Shown here one piece after another: positions 8,953 to 18,825 of a stretch of DNA of 64,000 nt. Both the position numbers and the translations under genes were made by a program. The notes beneath the pieces are model-generated. The model saw only the letters and a list, made by a program, of their open reading frames with translations. It made no database searches and was not told where the DNA came from. Source of the stretch: Mycolicibacterium nivoides (GTDB lineage: Bacteria > Actinomycetota > Actinomycetes > Mycobacteriales > Mycobacteriaceae); contig NZ_CP034072.1 of NCBI RefSeq assembly GCF_003855255.1, positions 3,944,245-4,008,244 of the forward strand. The letters run 5' to 3'. Each line of letters starts with the position of its first letter. Position 1 is the first letter of the stretch.

Positions 8953-9839
8953 TGGCAGACAAGCGAACAACTCTCGACGAGGCGGTCGCCTCGATCGAAA
9001 GCGGAATGACCATCGGCATCGGCGGCTGGGGCTCACGGCGCAAGCCGATGGCCTTCGTCCGCGCCCTGCTGCGCACCGACGTCAAAGACTTGACCGTGGT
9101 CACCTACGGCGGCCCGGACCTGGGCCTGCTGTGCTCGGCCGGCAAGGTCAAGCGCGTCTACTACGGCTTCGTCTCGCTGGACTCGCCGCCGTTCTACGAC
9201 CCGTGGTTCGCCAAGGCCCGCACCACCGGTGCGATCGAGGCCCGCGAGATGGACGAAGGCATGCTGCGCTGCGGCCTGCAGGCCGCCGCCCAGCGGCTGC
9301 CGTTCCTGCCGATCCGCGCCGGCCTGGGCAGCGACGTCCGCGCGTTCTGGGGCGACGAGCTCAAGACCGTGAAGTCGCCGTACCCCACCGACGGTGGCTA
9401 CGAGGAACTGATCGCGATGCCCGCGCTGAACCTCGACGCCGCCTTCGTGCACATGAATCTCGGTGACGCCCAGGGCAATGCGGCCTACACCGGTATCGAC
9501 CCGTACTTCGACGACCTGTTCCTGATGTCGGCGCAGCGCCGCTTCCTGTCGGTCGAGCGCGTGGTCTCCACCGAGGAGCTGGTCAAGGCCGTTCCGACAC
9601 AAGCCCTTCTGATCAACCGGATGATGGTCGATTCTGTGGTGGAGGCCCCGAACGGCGCCCACTTCACCACCAACGAGCCCGATTACCGGCGCGACGAGAA
9701 GTTCCAGCGCCACTACGCAGAGGCCGCAGGCTCCGACGAGACCTGGGCCGAGTTCGTCAAGACGTACCTGTCCGGTAGCGAGGCCGATTACCAGGCCGCC
9801 GTTCGGAAGTTCAAGGAAGATCAGGAGGCCAGCAAGTGA
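8952..9839 (+). CDS. ipdA: IpdA, alpha subunit of COCHEA-CoA hydrolase
   Basis: A 295-residue protein of the class I CoA-transferase fold. It starts MADKRTTLDEAVASIESGMTIGIGGWGSRRKPMA, a typical alpha-subunit beginning with a glycine-rich turn. IpdAB hydrolyses the C ring of the last cyclic CoA intermediate; unlike true CoA-transferases it acts as a hydrolase. The ipdB GTG overlaps this stop (GTGA), so the two subunits are translated together. Confidence 0.92.
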   Translation: MADKRTTLDEAVASIESGMTIGIGGWGSRRKPMAFVRALLRTDVKDLTVVTYGGPDLGLLCSAGKVKRVYYGFVSLDSPPFYDPWFAKARTTGAIEAREMDEGMLRCGLQAAAQRLPFLPIRAGLGSDVRAFWGDELKTVKSPYPTDGGYEELIAMPALNLDAAFVHMNLGDAQGNAAYTGIDPYFDDLFLMSAQRRFLSVERVVSTEELVKAVPTQALLINRMMVDSVVEAPNGAHFTTNEPDYRRDEKFQRHYAEAAGSDETWAEFVKTYLSGSEADYQAAVRKFKEDQEASK

Positions 9840-10585
9840 TTGCCGTGACCCGCGCTGAGGTGTGCGCCGTCGCCTGCGCCGAACTGTTCCGCGACGCCGG
9901 CGAGATCATGGCCAGCCCGATGACCACCGTCGTACAGATCGGTGCCCGGCTGGCCCGGCTGACCTTCTCCCCCGACATCGTGCTGACCGACGGTGAGGCC
10001 CGGATCCTGGCCGACACCCCGGCCATCGGCGCTCCGTTCACCGTCGAGGGCTGGATGCCGTTCAACCGGGTCTTCGAGACCCTGGCCTGGGGCAAGCGCC
10101 ATGTGGTGATGGGCGCCAACCAGATCGACCGCTACGGCAACCAGAACCTGTCGGCCTTCGGCCCGATCCAGCACCCGACCCGGCAGATGTTCGGGGTCCG
10201 CGGCGCGCCCGGCAACAGCATCAATCACGCCACGAGCTACTTCGTCGGCAATCACTCCAAGCGCGTGTTCTGCGACTCGGTGGACATCGTCTCCGGAATC
10301 GGCTGGGACAAGGTCGATCCGGAGAACCCGGCGTACCGGTTCGCCAACATCTACCGCGTGGTGTCCAACCTGGGCGTGTTCGACTTCAACGGCCCCGACC
10401 ACCAGATGCGCGCGGTGTCCCTGCACCCCGGGGTCGAGGCCGATCAGGTCGCCGACAACACCTCCTTCGAGGTACACGGCCTCCAGGAGGCCGAGACCAC
10501 CCGGCTGGCCACCGACGAGGAGCTCAGGCTCCTGCGCGAGGTCATCGATCCGAAGTCGTTGCGCGACAAAGAGGTCAAGGTCTAA
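9836..10585 (+). CDS. ipdB: IpdB, beta subunit of COCHEA-CoA hydrolase
   Basis: A 249-residue beta-subunit partner of IpdA with a GTG start inside the ipdA stop. It has a CoA-transferase beta-like core with VVMGANQIDRYGNQNLSAFG and NHATSYFVGNHSKRVF. The conserved order echA20-ipdA-ipdB-ipdC, as in M. tuberculosis Rv3550-Rv3553, identifies it. It works in the cytosol as part of an alpha/beta complex. Confidence 0.92.
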   Translation: MIAVTRAEVCAVACAELFRDAGEIMASPMTTVVQIGARLARLTFSPDIVLTDGEARILADTPAIGAPFTVEGWMPFNRVFETLAWGKRHVVMGANQIDRYGNQNLSAFGPIQHPTRQMFGVRGAPGNSINHATSYFVGNHSKRVFCDSVDIVSGIGWDKVDPENPAYRFANIYRVVSNLGVFDFNGPDHQMRAVSLHPGVEADQVADNTSFEVHGLQEAETTRLATDEELRLLREVIDPKSLRDKEVKV

Positions 10586-10588
10586 AGA

Positions 10589-11659
10589 ATGGGCAAGCTC
10601 AAGACTCCGCTGACCGAACTGGTCGGCATCGAGCATCCCGTCGTGCAGACGGGAATGGGCTGGGTGGCCGGTGCACGACTGGTCGCCGCAACCTCCAATG
10701 CCGGCGGGCTCGGCATCCTGGCGTCGGCGACGATGACGCTCGAGGAACTGCAGACCGCCGTCACCAAGGTCAAGGCCGCCACCGACAAACCCTTCGGCAT
10801 CAACATGCGTGCCGATGCGGGCGATGCCGGTGCGCGCGTCGACCTCCTGATCCGCGAAGGAGTCAAAGTCGCCTCCTTCGCTCTAGCTCCCAAACCCGAA
10901 CTGATCGCCAAGCTGAAAGACGCCGGCGTCGTGGTGATCCCGTCGGTCGGTGCGGCCAAGCACGCCAAGAAGGTGGCCGGCTGGGGTGCTGACGCGGTGA
11001 TCGTGCAGGGCGGCGAAGGCGGTGGCCACACCGGCCCCGTCGCCACCACGCTGCTGCTGCCCTCGGTGCTGGATGCCGTCAAGGACACCGGGATGCCGGT
11101 GATCGCCGCCGGTGGTTTCTTCGACGGGCGCGGCCTGGCTGCCGCATTGTCCTACGGCGCGGCCGGGGTTGCGATGGGAACCCGGTTCCTGCTGACCTCG
11201 GACTCCACCGTGCCCGAAGCGGTCAAGGAGCGGTACCTGCAGGCGGCGCTGGACGGCACCGTGGTGTCCACCCGCGTCGACGGCATGCCGCACCGGGTGC
11301 TGCGCACGGGTCTGGTCGAGAAGCTGGAGAGCGGTTCGCGGGCACGTGGTTTCGCCGCAGCCGTCGGCAACGCCCAGAAATTCAAGAAGCTCTCGGGTAT
11401 GACGTGGCTGTCGATGGTCAAGGACGGCCTCGCGATGCGGCACGGCAAAGAGCTCACCTGGTCGCAGGTCGTGATGGCGGCCAACACCCCGATGCTGCTC
11501 AAAGCCGGTCTGGTGGAGGGCAATACCGATGCCGGCGTGCTGGCATCGGGGCAGGTGGCGGGCATCATCAACGACCTGCCGTCGTGCGCCGAGCTGGTCG
11601 AGAAGATCGTGGACGACGCGGTCGCACACCTTCGGTCCGCGTCGGGCTACATCCAGTAG
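10589..11659 (+). CDS. ipdC: IpdC, nitronate-monooxygenase-family flavoprotein
   Basis: A 356-residue FMN TIM-barrel protein of the NMO/enoyl-reductase II family. Visible motifs are GMGWVAGARLVAATSNAGGLG, an NMRADAGD strand, the flavin-binding VQGGEGGGHTG, AAGGFFDGRGLAAALSYGA and GTRFLLTSDS. IpdC (Rv3553) is required for degradation of the last steroid rings, where a flavin-dependent redox step precedes ring opening. It starts 3 bases after the ipdB stop. A perfect palindromic terminator follows, which ends the KstR2-controlled operon. Confidence 0.9.
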   Translation: MGKLKTPLTELVGIEHPVVQTGMGWVAGARLVAATSNAGGLGILASATMTLEELQTAVTKVKAATDKPFGINMRADAGDAGARVDLLIREGVKVASFALAPKPELIAKLKDAGVVVIPSVGAAKHAKKVAGWGADAVIVQGGEGGGHTGPVATTLLLPSVLDAVKDTGMPVIAAGGFFDGRGLAAALSYGAAGVAMGTRFLLTSDSTVPEAVKERYLQAALDGTVVSTRVDGMPHRVLRTGLVEKLESGSRARGFAAAVGNAQKFKKLSGMTWLSMVKDGLAMRHGKELTWSQVVMAANTPMLLKAGLVEGNTDAGVLASGQVAGIINDLPSCAELVEKIVDDAVAHLRSASGYIQ

Positions 11660-11679
11660 CTTTCTCCGCGAACAGACGT

Positions 11680-11715
11680 AAAACTGCCCCTTTTCACGTG
11701 AAAAGGGGCAGTTTT
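11680..11715 (+). terminator. Perfect 36-bp palindromic terminator after ipdC
   Basis: Two 18-base arms, the first AAAACTGCCCCTTTTCAC and the second its exact complement, with no spacer. The right arm ends in GTTTTG. It begins 20 bases after the ipdC stop. Confidence 0.85.
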
Positions 11716-11753
11716 GTGTCTGCTCACGGGAGAACGCCGGGCACAGTGGATGC

Positions 11754-12434
11754 ATGGACATCCGTCGCGTCGAGCACCCGGTGGTCCGGCGGGCCGCCGA
11801 GGGACTGCACAACTTCAACAGCAGGCACCCGTGGAGTCACAACGACCACTTCCACGGCTGGATCCTGGCGAACCTGCCCGCACACCGCGGCACCGCGATC
11901 GACATCGGCTGCGGTCAGGGCGAATTGGTGGCTCAACTGGCCACTCGGTTCGCCCAGGTCCGCGGCACGGATCTTGATGCGGGCATGCGCGCCGAAGCGG
12001 TCCAGCGGTGTGCCGGCTTGGCCAATGTCACCATCGCCGACACCCAGCTCACCGAGCTCGACGGGCCCGTCGACCTCATCACCATGATCGCCGTACTGCA
12101 CCACCTCGACGCAGAACAGGCGCTGATCGATATCAAACGACTGTTGAACCCGGGCGGACGGTTCCTGGCCGTCGGACTGGCAGCCCCGGCCTCGATCCGC
12201 GACACCGCATGGGATCTGGCCTCCGCGGTGACCAACCCGCTCATCGGCCTGATCAAGCATCCACGGCCGGCGCGCGGGGGTCCGGTGCCCCCGCCCTTCC
12301 CGGTGCGCGATCCCCGACTCAGTTTCGACGAGCTTCACGCCGTCGTCCGAGACATCATGCCGGGCGCCGAGATGCGCCGCCGGTTGGCGTTCCGGCACAC
12401 CATCGCCTGGACGAAACCCAACATGGAGGCATAA
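11754..12434 (+). CDS. Class I SAM-dependent methyltransferase
   Basis: A 226-residue methyltransferase. SAM-binding motif I is AIDIGCGQGELVAQLA near residues 48-61, followed by an acidic loop (GTDLDAGM) and a motif IV-like DLITMIAVLHHLD. The substrate is unknown. The N-terminal HPWSHNDHFHGWI, with several His residues, is a recognisable feature. It stands alone between the ipdC terminator and the nar region and marks the start of the inserted block. Confidence 0.85.
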   Translation: MDIRRVEHPVVRRAAEGLHNFNSRHPWSHNDHFHGWILANLPAHRGTAIDIGCGQGELVAQLATRFAQVRGTDLDAGMRAEAVQRCAGLANVTIADTQLTELDGPVDLITMIAVLHHLDAEQALIDIKRLLNPGGRFLAVGLAAPASIRDTAWDLASAVTNPLIGLIKHPRPARGGPVPPPFPVRDPRLSFDELHAVVRDIMPGAEMRRRLAFRHTIAWTKPNMEA

Positions 12435-12847
12435 CGGCCGGGGATGTTTGCCATCGGAACGATCCCGGCCCAGTGGCGATGCTGTCCATCCCGAAGCTCG
12501 TGCCGGCGGAACGCTGTGGCGCAGCCGGCGCACCATCGCACGACCGCGGTTCGGGCAACGGCCGGGTGCATTGTTACCGGGGTGATAAATCATCAAGGAT
12601 TTCCAGGGCTCGGACCACAGATTCCGCTGCCCGCCGATGCCCGCCGCCAACCGAGATTTCCCCCGTCACCGCAGGTGACAGCTCCAATCATCACATCGCC
12701 GCCGGATCAGCGTATGACTGCCGCGTTCCCATGAAATGACTTGTGCGTTAACGCAATTTCACAGTGCTCGGCACCCCCTGGTGCGTTCTTTTGATGCCCT
12801 CCGCGACGCCCCTACGCTCGGTTGTCAACAGGCTGGAGGGACGGATC
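12435..12847. other. 413-bp intergenic region: weak stem-loop and narG upstream region
   Basis: No convincing gene is seen. GGCCGGG (12436-12442) pairs with CCCGGCC (12464-12470) and may end the methyltransferase transcript. A perfect 12-base palindrome, TGCGTTAACGCA, lies at 12744-12755, about 90 bases before the chosen narG start, where an operator would be expected. A GGAGGG ribosome site is at 12835-12840. No FNR, NarL or CRP consensus is clear. Confidence 0.5.
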
Positions 12848-15800
12848 GTGGTCGATTCACATGCAGGCGGCGCAACACCCGCCGATGCTTTGCTGCGACT
12901 GGGCAAGTATTTCCACCGCGGCGAGATCTCCGACGATCAGCGGACCCTGCACAAGATCGGCGGACGCTCGGCCGACGACTTCTATCGGGACCGCTGGGCT
13001 CACGACAAAGTGGTGCGATCGACCCACGGCGTCAACTGCACCGGATCCTGCTCATGGAAGATCTATGTCAAGGACGGCGTGATCACGTGGGAGTCGCAGC
13101 AGACCGACTACCCGTCGGTCGGTGCCGACAAGCCCGAGTACGAACCGCGGGGATGCCCGCGCGGAGCGTCGTTCTCGTGGTACACGTATTCGCCTGCGCG
13201 CGTCCGCTATCCGTACGTCCGGGGCGTGCTGCTGGAGTACTACCGTGAGGCCAAGGAGCGGCTCAAGGACCCCGTGCTGGCCTGGGCCGACATCGTCGAG
13301 GATCCGGAGAAGTCGAAGCGGTACAAGACCGCCCGCGGCAAGGGCGGGTTCGTTCGTGCCGAATGGTGGGAGGCCGCCGAGATCGCCGCCGCCGCTCACG
13401 TCCACACCATCAAGAAATACGGACCGGACCGTGTGGCAGGCTTCTCGCCGATCCCGGCGATGTCGATGGTCAGCCACGCCGTCGGCGCCCGGTTCATCTC
13501 GCTACTCGGCGGGTCGATGCTGTCGTTCTACGACTGGTACGCCGACCTGCCGGTGGCCTCGCCGCAGGTGTTCGGAGACCAGACCGACGTGCCCGAATCA
13601 GCCGACTGGTTCGACGCGGGCTACCTGATCATGTGGGGATCCAACGTCCCCGTCACCCGAACTCCCGACGCTCACTACATGACCGAGGCCCGATACCGCG
13701 GGCAGAAGGTGGTCGTGGTGTCGCCGGACTATGCCGACAACACCAAGTTCGCCGACGAATGGCTACCGGCCCGTCCCGGAACCGACGCCGCCCTCGCCAT
13801 GGCGATGGGTCACGTCATCCTCAAGGAGTTCTTCGTCGAGAAGCAGACGCCCTACTTCACCGACTACGTCAAGAAGTACACCGATCTGCCGTTCCTGGTC
13901 ACCCTCACCGAACGCGACGGGCGACTACTGCCCGGGAAGTTCCTCACCGCAGCCGATCTGGGCGGTGAACATGCCGATGTCGAAGCTGCGTCCTCCAAGA
14001 CCGTCCTGCTGGACCAGGCCGGGCGACCCGTGGTGCCCAACGGCTCGCTCGGACACCGGTTCACCGCGTCCGGCGAGGGCCATTGGAACCTCGACCTGCA
14101 GGGTGTCCACCCGATGCTGACCCTGCTCGGCAGCCATGACGACACCGCAACCGTCGCCCTCCCCCGGTTCGACAGTGACAAGCCCGGCGTCCTGGAACGC
14201 GCCGTTCCGACCAGAGTCGTTGCCGGACATCGTGTGACGACGGTCTTCGACCTGATGCTGGCGCAGTACGGAGTGGCCCGCGACGGGCTCGCCGGGCAGT
14301 GGCCGTCGGGATACGACGACGCCTCCGAGCCCTACACCCCCGCGTGGCAGGAGGAGATCACCGGCGTACCCGCTCAGGCCGCCGAGCGCATCGCCCGGGA
14401 GTTCGCCGACAACGCCGAGCGTTCCAAGGGCCGGTCGATGATCCTGATGGGCGCGGGCACCAACCACTGGTTCCATTCCGATCAGATCTACCGGTCGTTT
14501 CTCACGCTGGTCATGCTCACCGGCTGCCAGGGCGTCAACGGCGGCGGCTGGGCGCACTACGTCGGTCAGGAGAAATGCCGGCCCGTCACCGGTTGGGCCA
14601 CACTGGCCTTCGGCCTGGACTGGCAGCGGCCGCCGCGGCAGATGCAGGGCACGGTGTTCTGGTACCTGGCGACCGATCAGTGGCGCTACGACCCGTTCAC
14701 CTCGGAGGTGATGGCCTCGCCCCTGGCCGAGGGCAAGTTCGCGGGCCGCACCGCCGCCGACAACATCGCCCTGGCCAGCCGGCTCGGCTGGATGCCGAGT
14801 TACCCCACGTTCAACCGCAATCCGCTGGATCTGGCCGACGAGGCCGCCCGGATGGACAAGGACGCCGCGGAATACGTTGTGGACGGGCTCAAGTCGGGCC
14901 ATCTGCAGTTCGCCTGTGAAGATCCTGACGCCCCGGAGAACTTCCCGCGCTGCCTGACGGTGTGGCGGTCGAACCTGCTCGGCTCCTCGGCCAAGGGCAA
15001 CGAGTACTTCCTCAAGCACCTGCTCGGCACCGACTCCGCGGTGGCCGCGCGCGACGAGGACGGCATCCGCCCGCAGGAGGTCCGCTGGCGCGACGAGGCC
15101 CCGGTGGGAAAGCTGGATCTGCTGCTGTCCCTGGATTTCCGCAACACCAGCACGACGCTGTTCTCCGACATCGTGCTGCCCGCGGCCACCTGGTACGAGA
15201 AGCACGACCTGTCCAGCACCGACATGCACCCGTTCGTCCACGCTTTCTCGCCGGCCATCTCGCCGCCGTGGGAGACCAAGACCGATTTCGAGGCGTTCCA
15301 CCGTATCGCCCGCGGCTTCTCCTGGCTGGCCGAGAAACACCTCGGCCAACGCAAGGACATCGTGGCCATGCCGCTGCAGCACGACAGTGCCGACGCCACC
15401 GCCCAGCCCGGCGGTCACGTGCTGGACTGGAAAGCCGGTGAATGCGAACCGATTCCCGGCAAGACCATGCCACGGCTGGTCATGGTGGACCGCGACTACC
15501 CCGCGATCGCCGAGAAGATGGCCGCACTCGGACCGATGGTGGAAACCGTCGGCCTCACCACCAAGGGGGTGACCACGCACCCCGACGCCGAGGTCGAGTA
15601 CCTGCGCGGCGTCAACGGCGCGGTGGTCAGCGGCGTGGCGATCGGACGGCCGTCGTTGGCCAAGGACACCCACGCCGCCGAGGCCATCCTGGCGTTGTCT
15701 GGCACCACGAACGGGCGCCTGGCCGTCGAGGGTTTCGAGGCCCTGGAACGGCGCACCGGAACGGAGCTGGTCGACCTGGCCAAGGAGAACGAGGGCAAAC

Positions 15801-16522
15801 GAATCACCTTCGCCGACACCCAGGCCCGGCCGGTACCCGTCAACACCTCACCGGAATGGTCCGGTTCGGAGACCGGCGGCCGGCGGTACTCGCCGTTCAC
15901 GATCAACACCGAACGCCTCAAGCCATGGCATACGTTGACCGGCCGCCAGCACTTCTACCTGGACCACGACTGGATGAGTGAGCTCGGCGAGCAGCTGCCG
16001 ACGTTCCGGCCGCCGCTGGACATGACTGCGTTGTTCAACGAGCCGGCCGTGGGCGATACGAGCGGAGGCATCACGGTGCGTTACCTGACGCCACACTCCA
16101 AATGGTCGATTCACTCGGCGTACCAGGACAACCTGTACATGCTCACGCTGTCCCGGGGCGGTCAGTGCATCTGGATGTCCGACGTGGACGCCGCCAAGAT
16201 CGGGGTCAAGGACAACGACTGGATCGAGTGCACGAACCGCAACGGCGTGGTGAATGCCCGGGCCATCGTCAGCCACCGCATGCCCGAGGGCCTGGTGTTC
16301 ATGTACCACGCGCAGGACAAGGCCGTCGACGTGCCGCGCACCGAGAAGAACGGCAAACGCGGCGGCATCCACAACGCGCTGACCCGGATCATGATCAAAC
16401 CCACCCACCTCATCGGCGGGTATGCACAGCAGTCGTTCGCCCTGAACTACCACGGGCCCACCGGAAACCAGCGCGACGAGGTCACCACGATTCGTCGCCG
16501 TTCGCAGGATGTGGAGTACTGA
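12848..16522 (+). CDS. narG: Respiratory nitrate reductase alpha subunit NarG
   Basis: A 1224-residue molybdopterin catalytic subunit. I chose the GTG at 12848 because GGAGGG lies 7 bases upstream; more upstream in-frame starts have no such site. The FS0 cluster ligands are visible as STHGVNCTGSCSWK (H60, C64, C68) and RGCPRGASF (C103). Molybdenum-cofactor regions include YDWYADLPVASPQVFGDQTDVPES and MWGSNVPVTRTPDAH. The C-terminal cofactor lobe has LTGRQHFYLDHDW and YLTPHSKWSIHS. It reduces nitrate to nitrite at the inner face of the membrane with NarH and NarI. It is followed 2 bases later by narH. Confidence 0.96.
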   Translation: MVDSHAGGATPADALLRLGKYFHRGEISDDQRTLHKIGGRSADDFYRDRWAHDKVVRSTHGVNCTGSCSWKIYVKDGVITWESQQTDYPSVGADKPEYEPRGCPRGASFSWYTYSPARVRYPYVRGVLLEYYREAKERLKDPVLAWADIVEDPEKSKRYKTARGKGGFVRAEWWEAAEIAAAAHVHTIKKYGPDRVAGFSPIPAMSMVSHAVGARFISLLGGSMLSFYDWYADLPVASPQVFGDQTDVPESADWFDAGYLIMWGSNVPVTRTPDAHYMTEARYRGQKVVVVSPDYADNTKFADEWLPARPGTDAALAMAMGHVILKEFFVEKQTPYFTDYVKKYTDLPFLVTLTERDGRLLPGKFLTAADLGGEHADVEAASSKTVLLDQAGRPVVPNGSLGHRFTASGEGHWNLDLQGVHPMLTLLGSHDDTATVALPRFDSDKPGVLERAVPTRVVAGHRVTTVFDLMLAQYGVARDGLAGQWPSGYDDASEPYTPAWQEEITGVPAQAAERIAREFADNAERSKGRSMILMGAGTNHWFHSDQIYRSFLTLVMLTGCQGVNGGGWAHYVGQEKCRPVTGWATLAFGLDWQRPPRQMQGTVFWYLATDQWRYDPFTSEVMASPLAEGKFAGRTAADNIALASRLGWMPSYPTFNRNPLDLADEAARMDKDAAEYVVDGLKSGHLQFACEDPDAPENFPRCLTVWRSNLLGSSAKGNEYFLKHLLGTDSAVAARDEDGIRPQEVRWRDEAPVGKLDLLLSLDFRNTSTTLFSDIVLPAATWYEKHDLSSTDMHPFVHAFSPAISPPWETKTDFEAFHRIARGFSWLAEKHLGQRKDIVAMPLQHDSADATAQPGGHVLDWKAGECEPIPGKTMPRLVMVDRDYPAIAEKMAALGPMVETVGLTTKGVTTHPDAEVEYLRGVNGAVVSGVAIGRPSLAKDTHAAEAILALSGTTNGRLAVEGFEALERRTGTELVDLAKENEGKRITFADTQARPVPVNTSPEWSGSETGGRRYSPFTINTERLKPWHTLTGRQHFYLDHDWMSELGEQLPTFRPPLDMTALFNEPAVGDTSGGITVRYLTPHSKWSIHSAYQDNLYMLTLSRGGQCIWMSDVDAAKIGVKDNDWIECTNRNGVVNARAIVSHRMPEGLVFMYHAQDKAVDVPRTEKNGKRGGIHNALTRIMIKPTHLIGGYAQQSFALNYHGPTGNQRDEVTTIRRRSQDVEY

Positions 16523-16524
16523 CG

Positions 16525-18120
16525 ATGAGAGTCATGGCGCAGCTCGCGATGGTGATGAACCTCGACAAGTGCATCGGCTGCCACACCTGCAGCGTCACGT
16601 GCAAGCAGGCGTGGACCAACCGCAGCGGTGTGGAGTACGTGTGGTTCAACAATGTGGAAACCCGCCCCGGACAGGGCTATCCACGGCAATACCAGGACCA
16701 GGAGCGGTGGAAGGGCGGCTGGACGCTGAACAAGCGCGGCAAGCTCACCCTGAAGTCCGGCTCCCGCCTCAAGCGGTTGCTGAACATCTTCGCCAACCCC
16801 GACCTGCCAACGGTGTCGGACTACTACGACCCGTGGACCTACGACTACGAGAACCTGCTCTCGGCGCCGGCGATGGACACCACGCCGGTGGCACGGCCCA
16901 AATCGCTGATCACCGGCCGGGACACCAAGGTCACCTGGGGCGCCAACTGGGACGACGACCTGGGCGGCGGACCAGAGCAGGTGGGTCGGGATCCGTTGCT
17001 GGCCAAAGTGTCCGAACAGGTCAAGCTCGAGTTCGAGCAGACGTTCATGTTCTACCTGCCGCGGATCTGCGAGCACTGCCTCAATCCGGCCTGCGCCGCG
17101 GCCTGCCCGTCCGGCGCCATCTACAAACGTTCCGAAGACGGCATCGTGCTGGTGGATCAGGACAAGTGCCGGGGCTGGCGGCAATGCGTCACCGGGTGTC
17201 CCTACAAGAAGATCTACTTCAACCACAAGACCGGCAAGGCCGAGAAGTGCACGTTCTGCTATCCGCGCGTCGAGGTCGGTATTCCCACGGTGTGTTCGGA
17301 GACCTGCGTCGGGCGGCTCCGCTACATCGGCGTGATGCTCTATGACGCGGATGCGGTGCTGGAAGCCGCCTCGGTCACCGACGACAAGGACCTCTACCCG
17401 TCACAGCTCGGGGTGTTCCTCAACCCGCACGACCCACGCGTGGTCGCCGAAGCCGAACGGGCCGGCATCTCACCCGAATGGATTGAAGCGGCCCAGAATT
17501 CACCGGTGTACCGGCTCATCGTCGACTATCAGGTGGCCCTGCCCCTGCATCCGGAGTACCGGACCATGCCGATGGTCTGGTACGTGCCCCCGCTGTCACC
17601 GGTGGTGGACATCCTGAAGGAGACCGGCCACGACGGTGAGAACCAGAACAACCTGTTCGGCGCCATCGACACGCTGCGGATCCCGGTCGAGTACCTCGCC
17701 GAGTTGTTCACCGCGGGTGAGGTCGGCCCGGTCCGGGCGGCTCTGCAACGTCTGGCGGCCATGCGGTCCTACATGCGCGCGGCCAACCTCGGTGAGGAGT
17801 TCGACGAGACCATCCCGGAATCGGTGCGGCTGAGCGGCGATGAGATCGAGGCGATGTACCGGCTGTTGGCGATCGCCAAGTACCAGGACCGCTACGTCAT
17901 CCCCACCGGAGCCGGGTCGGATGCCCACCGCCTCGACGCACTGGCCACCGGCTGCAGCCTGGACGGCGACGGAGGGCCCGGAATGACCGCCTTCGACACC
18001 ATGGTGGACAAGTTCCACCTGACCCACACCAATGATGCTGTTCCGCAGGGCGATCCGACCCGGGTCAACCTGCTCAACTGGGACGGCCGGAGCACAGACG
18101 GGTTGTTGCCTACCACATGA
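16525..18120 (+). CDS. narH: Respiratory nitrate reductase beta subunit NarH
   Basis: A 531-residue iron-sulfur subunit starting MRVMAQLAMVMNLDKCIGCH. Four Cys groups are visible: CIGCHTCSVTC (C16-C26), CEHCLNPACAAACP, CRGWRQCVTGCPYK and CTFCYP with VCSETC. The Trp in CRGWRQC replaces one Cys, as expected for the [3Fe-4S] cluster of NarH. It carries electrons from the NarI hemes to NarG. Its stop overlaps the narJ start (ATGA). Confidence 0.96.
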   Translation: MRVMAQLAMVMNLDKCIGCHTCSVTCKQAWTNRSGVEYVWFNNVETRPGQGYPRQYQDQERWKGGWTLNKRGKLTLKSGSRLKRLLNIFANPDLPTVSDYYDPWTYDYENLLSAPAMDTTPVARPKSLITGRDTKVTWGANWDDDLGGGPEQVGRDPLLAKVSEQVKLEFEQTFMFYLPRICEHCLNPACAAACPSGAIYKRSEDGIVLVDQDKCRGWRQCVTGCPYKKIYFNHKTGKAEKCTFCYPRVEVGIPTVCSETCVGRLRYIGVMLYDADAVLEAASVTDDKDLYPSQLGVFLNPHDPRVVAEAERAGISPEWIEAAQNSPVYRLIVDYQVALPLHPEYRTMPMVWYVPPLSPVVDILKETGHDGENQNNLFGAIDTLRIPVEYLAELFTAGEVGPVRAALQRLAAMRSYMRAANLGEEFDETIPESVRLSGDEIEAMYRLLAIAKYQDRYVIPTGAGSDAHRLDALATGCSLDGDGGPGMTAFDTMVDKFHLTHTNDAVPQGDPTRVNLLNWDGRSTDGLLPTT

Positions 18121-18797
18121 AGCTACTCACCCGCGGCCGCAGAACAGGTACGGGTTCTGCCCTGTCCGAACGCCAGCAGCGGCTGGTGTGGCGCATCACC
18201 GCGCTGCTGCTCGACTACCCGACGGCCGAAACAGCCGAGCTCGTCGGCCAACTGGCCGCTGCCACTGCGGAACTGCCGGATGCGGCGAGGGTGCCGTTGA
18301 CGGAATTCCTGCAGCGGTTCGGCGAAACGGATCCGATGCGGCGTGCGTCGATCTACGTCGAGACGTTCGATATGCAACGGCGCAGCAGCCTGCATCTGAC
18401 CTACTACGCCTACGGCGACACCCGCAAACGCGGTGTGGCCCTGCTGCGGTTCAAGCACGCCTACCGCCAGGCGGGCCTGGAGGTAGGCGACCTGGAGAAT
18501 TCAGAGCTGCCCGACTACCTGCCCATGGTGCTGGAGTTCGCCGCGACGGTCGATCATGCCCAGGGTGAGCGCCTGCTGGCCGAGCATGTCCCGGTGCTCG
18601 AACTGCTGCGGCTCTCCCTGCAGGACAACGATTCCTATTACGCCGGGCTGCTGGCCGCGGTCCTTTCGACACTGCCCCCGGTGAACAGCGCCGACCGCCG
18701 CCGTATCGCACAACTCGCCGCCGAGGGTCCGCCTGACGAGGATGTCGGCCTCGACCCGTTCGCGATGGACCCGGTAGGCCCGGGGACCCGCCGATGA
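18117..18797 (+). CDS. narJ: Nitrate reductase assembly chaperone NarJ
   Basis: A 226-residue, mostly helical TorD/NarJ-family protein. The signature YVETFDMQRRSSLHLTYYAYGDTRKRG is diagnostic of NarJ. It is a cytosolic chaperone needed for cofactor insertion into NarG and is not part of the final enzyme. Overlap with narH by ATGA implies coupled translation. Confidence 0.94.
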   Translation: MKLLTRGRRTGTGSALSERQQRLVWRITALLLDYPTAETAELVGQLAAATAELPDAARVPLTEFLQRFGETDPMRRASIYVETFDMQRRSSLHLTYYAYGDTRKRGVALLRFKHAYRQAGLEVGDLENSELPDYLPMVLEFAATVDHAQGERLLAEHVPVLELLRLSLQDNDSYYAGLLAAVLSTLPPVNSADRRRIAQLAAEGPPDEDVGLDPFAMDPVGPGTRR

Positions 18798-18825
18798 GCG
18801 CTTGCGCGAAGAGAGAAAGACTGCA

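Noticed and set aside
12741..12765. Possible GlnR box in front of narG
   Set aside because: The AC half-sites are 8 rather than 9 bases apart and the second half does not fit, so only the palindrome is kept.
13925..15673. 582-codon minus-strand frame inside narG
   Set aside because: It is antisense to conserved narG sequence; long shadow frames are usual in such GC-rich DNA.
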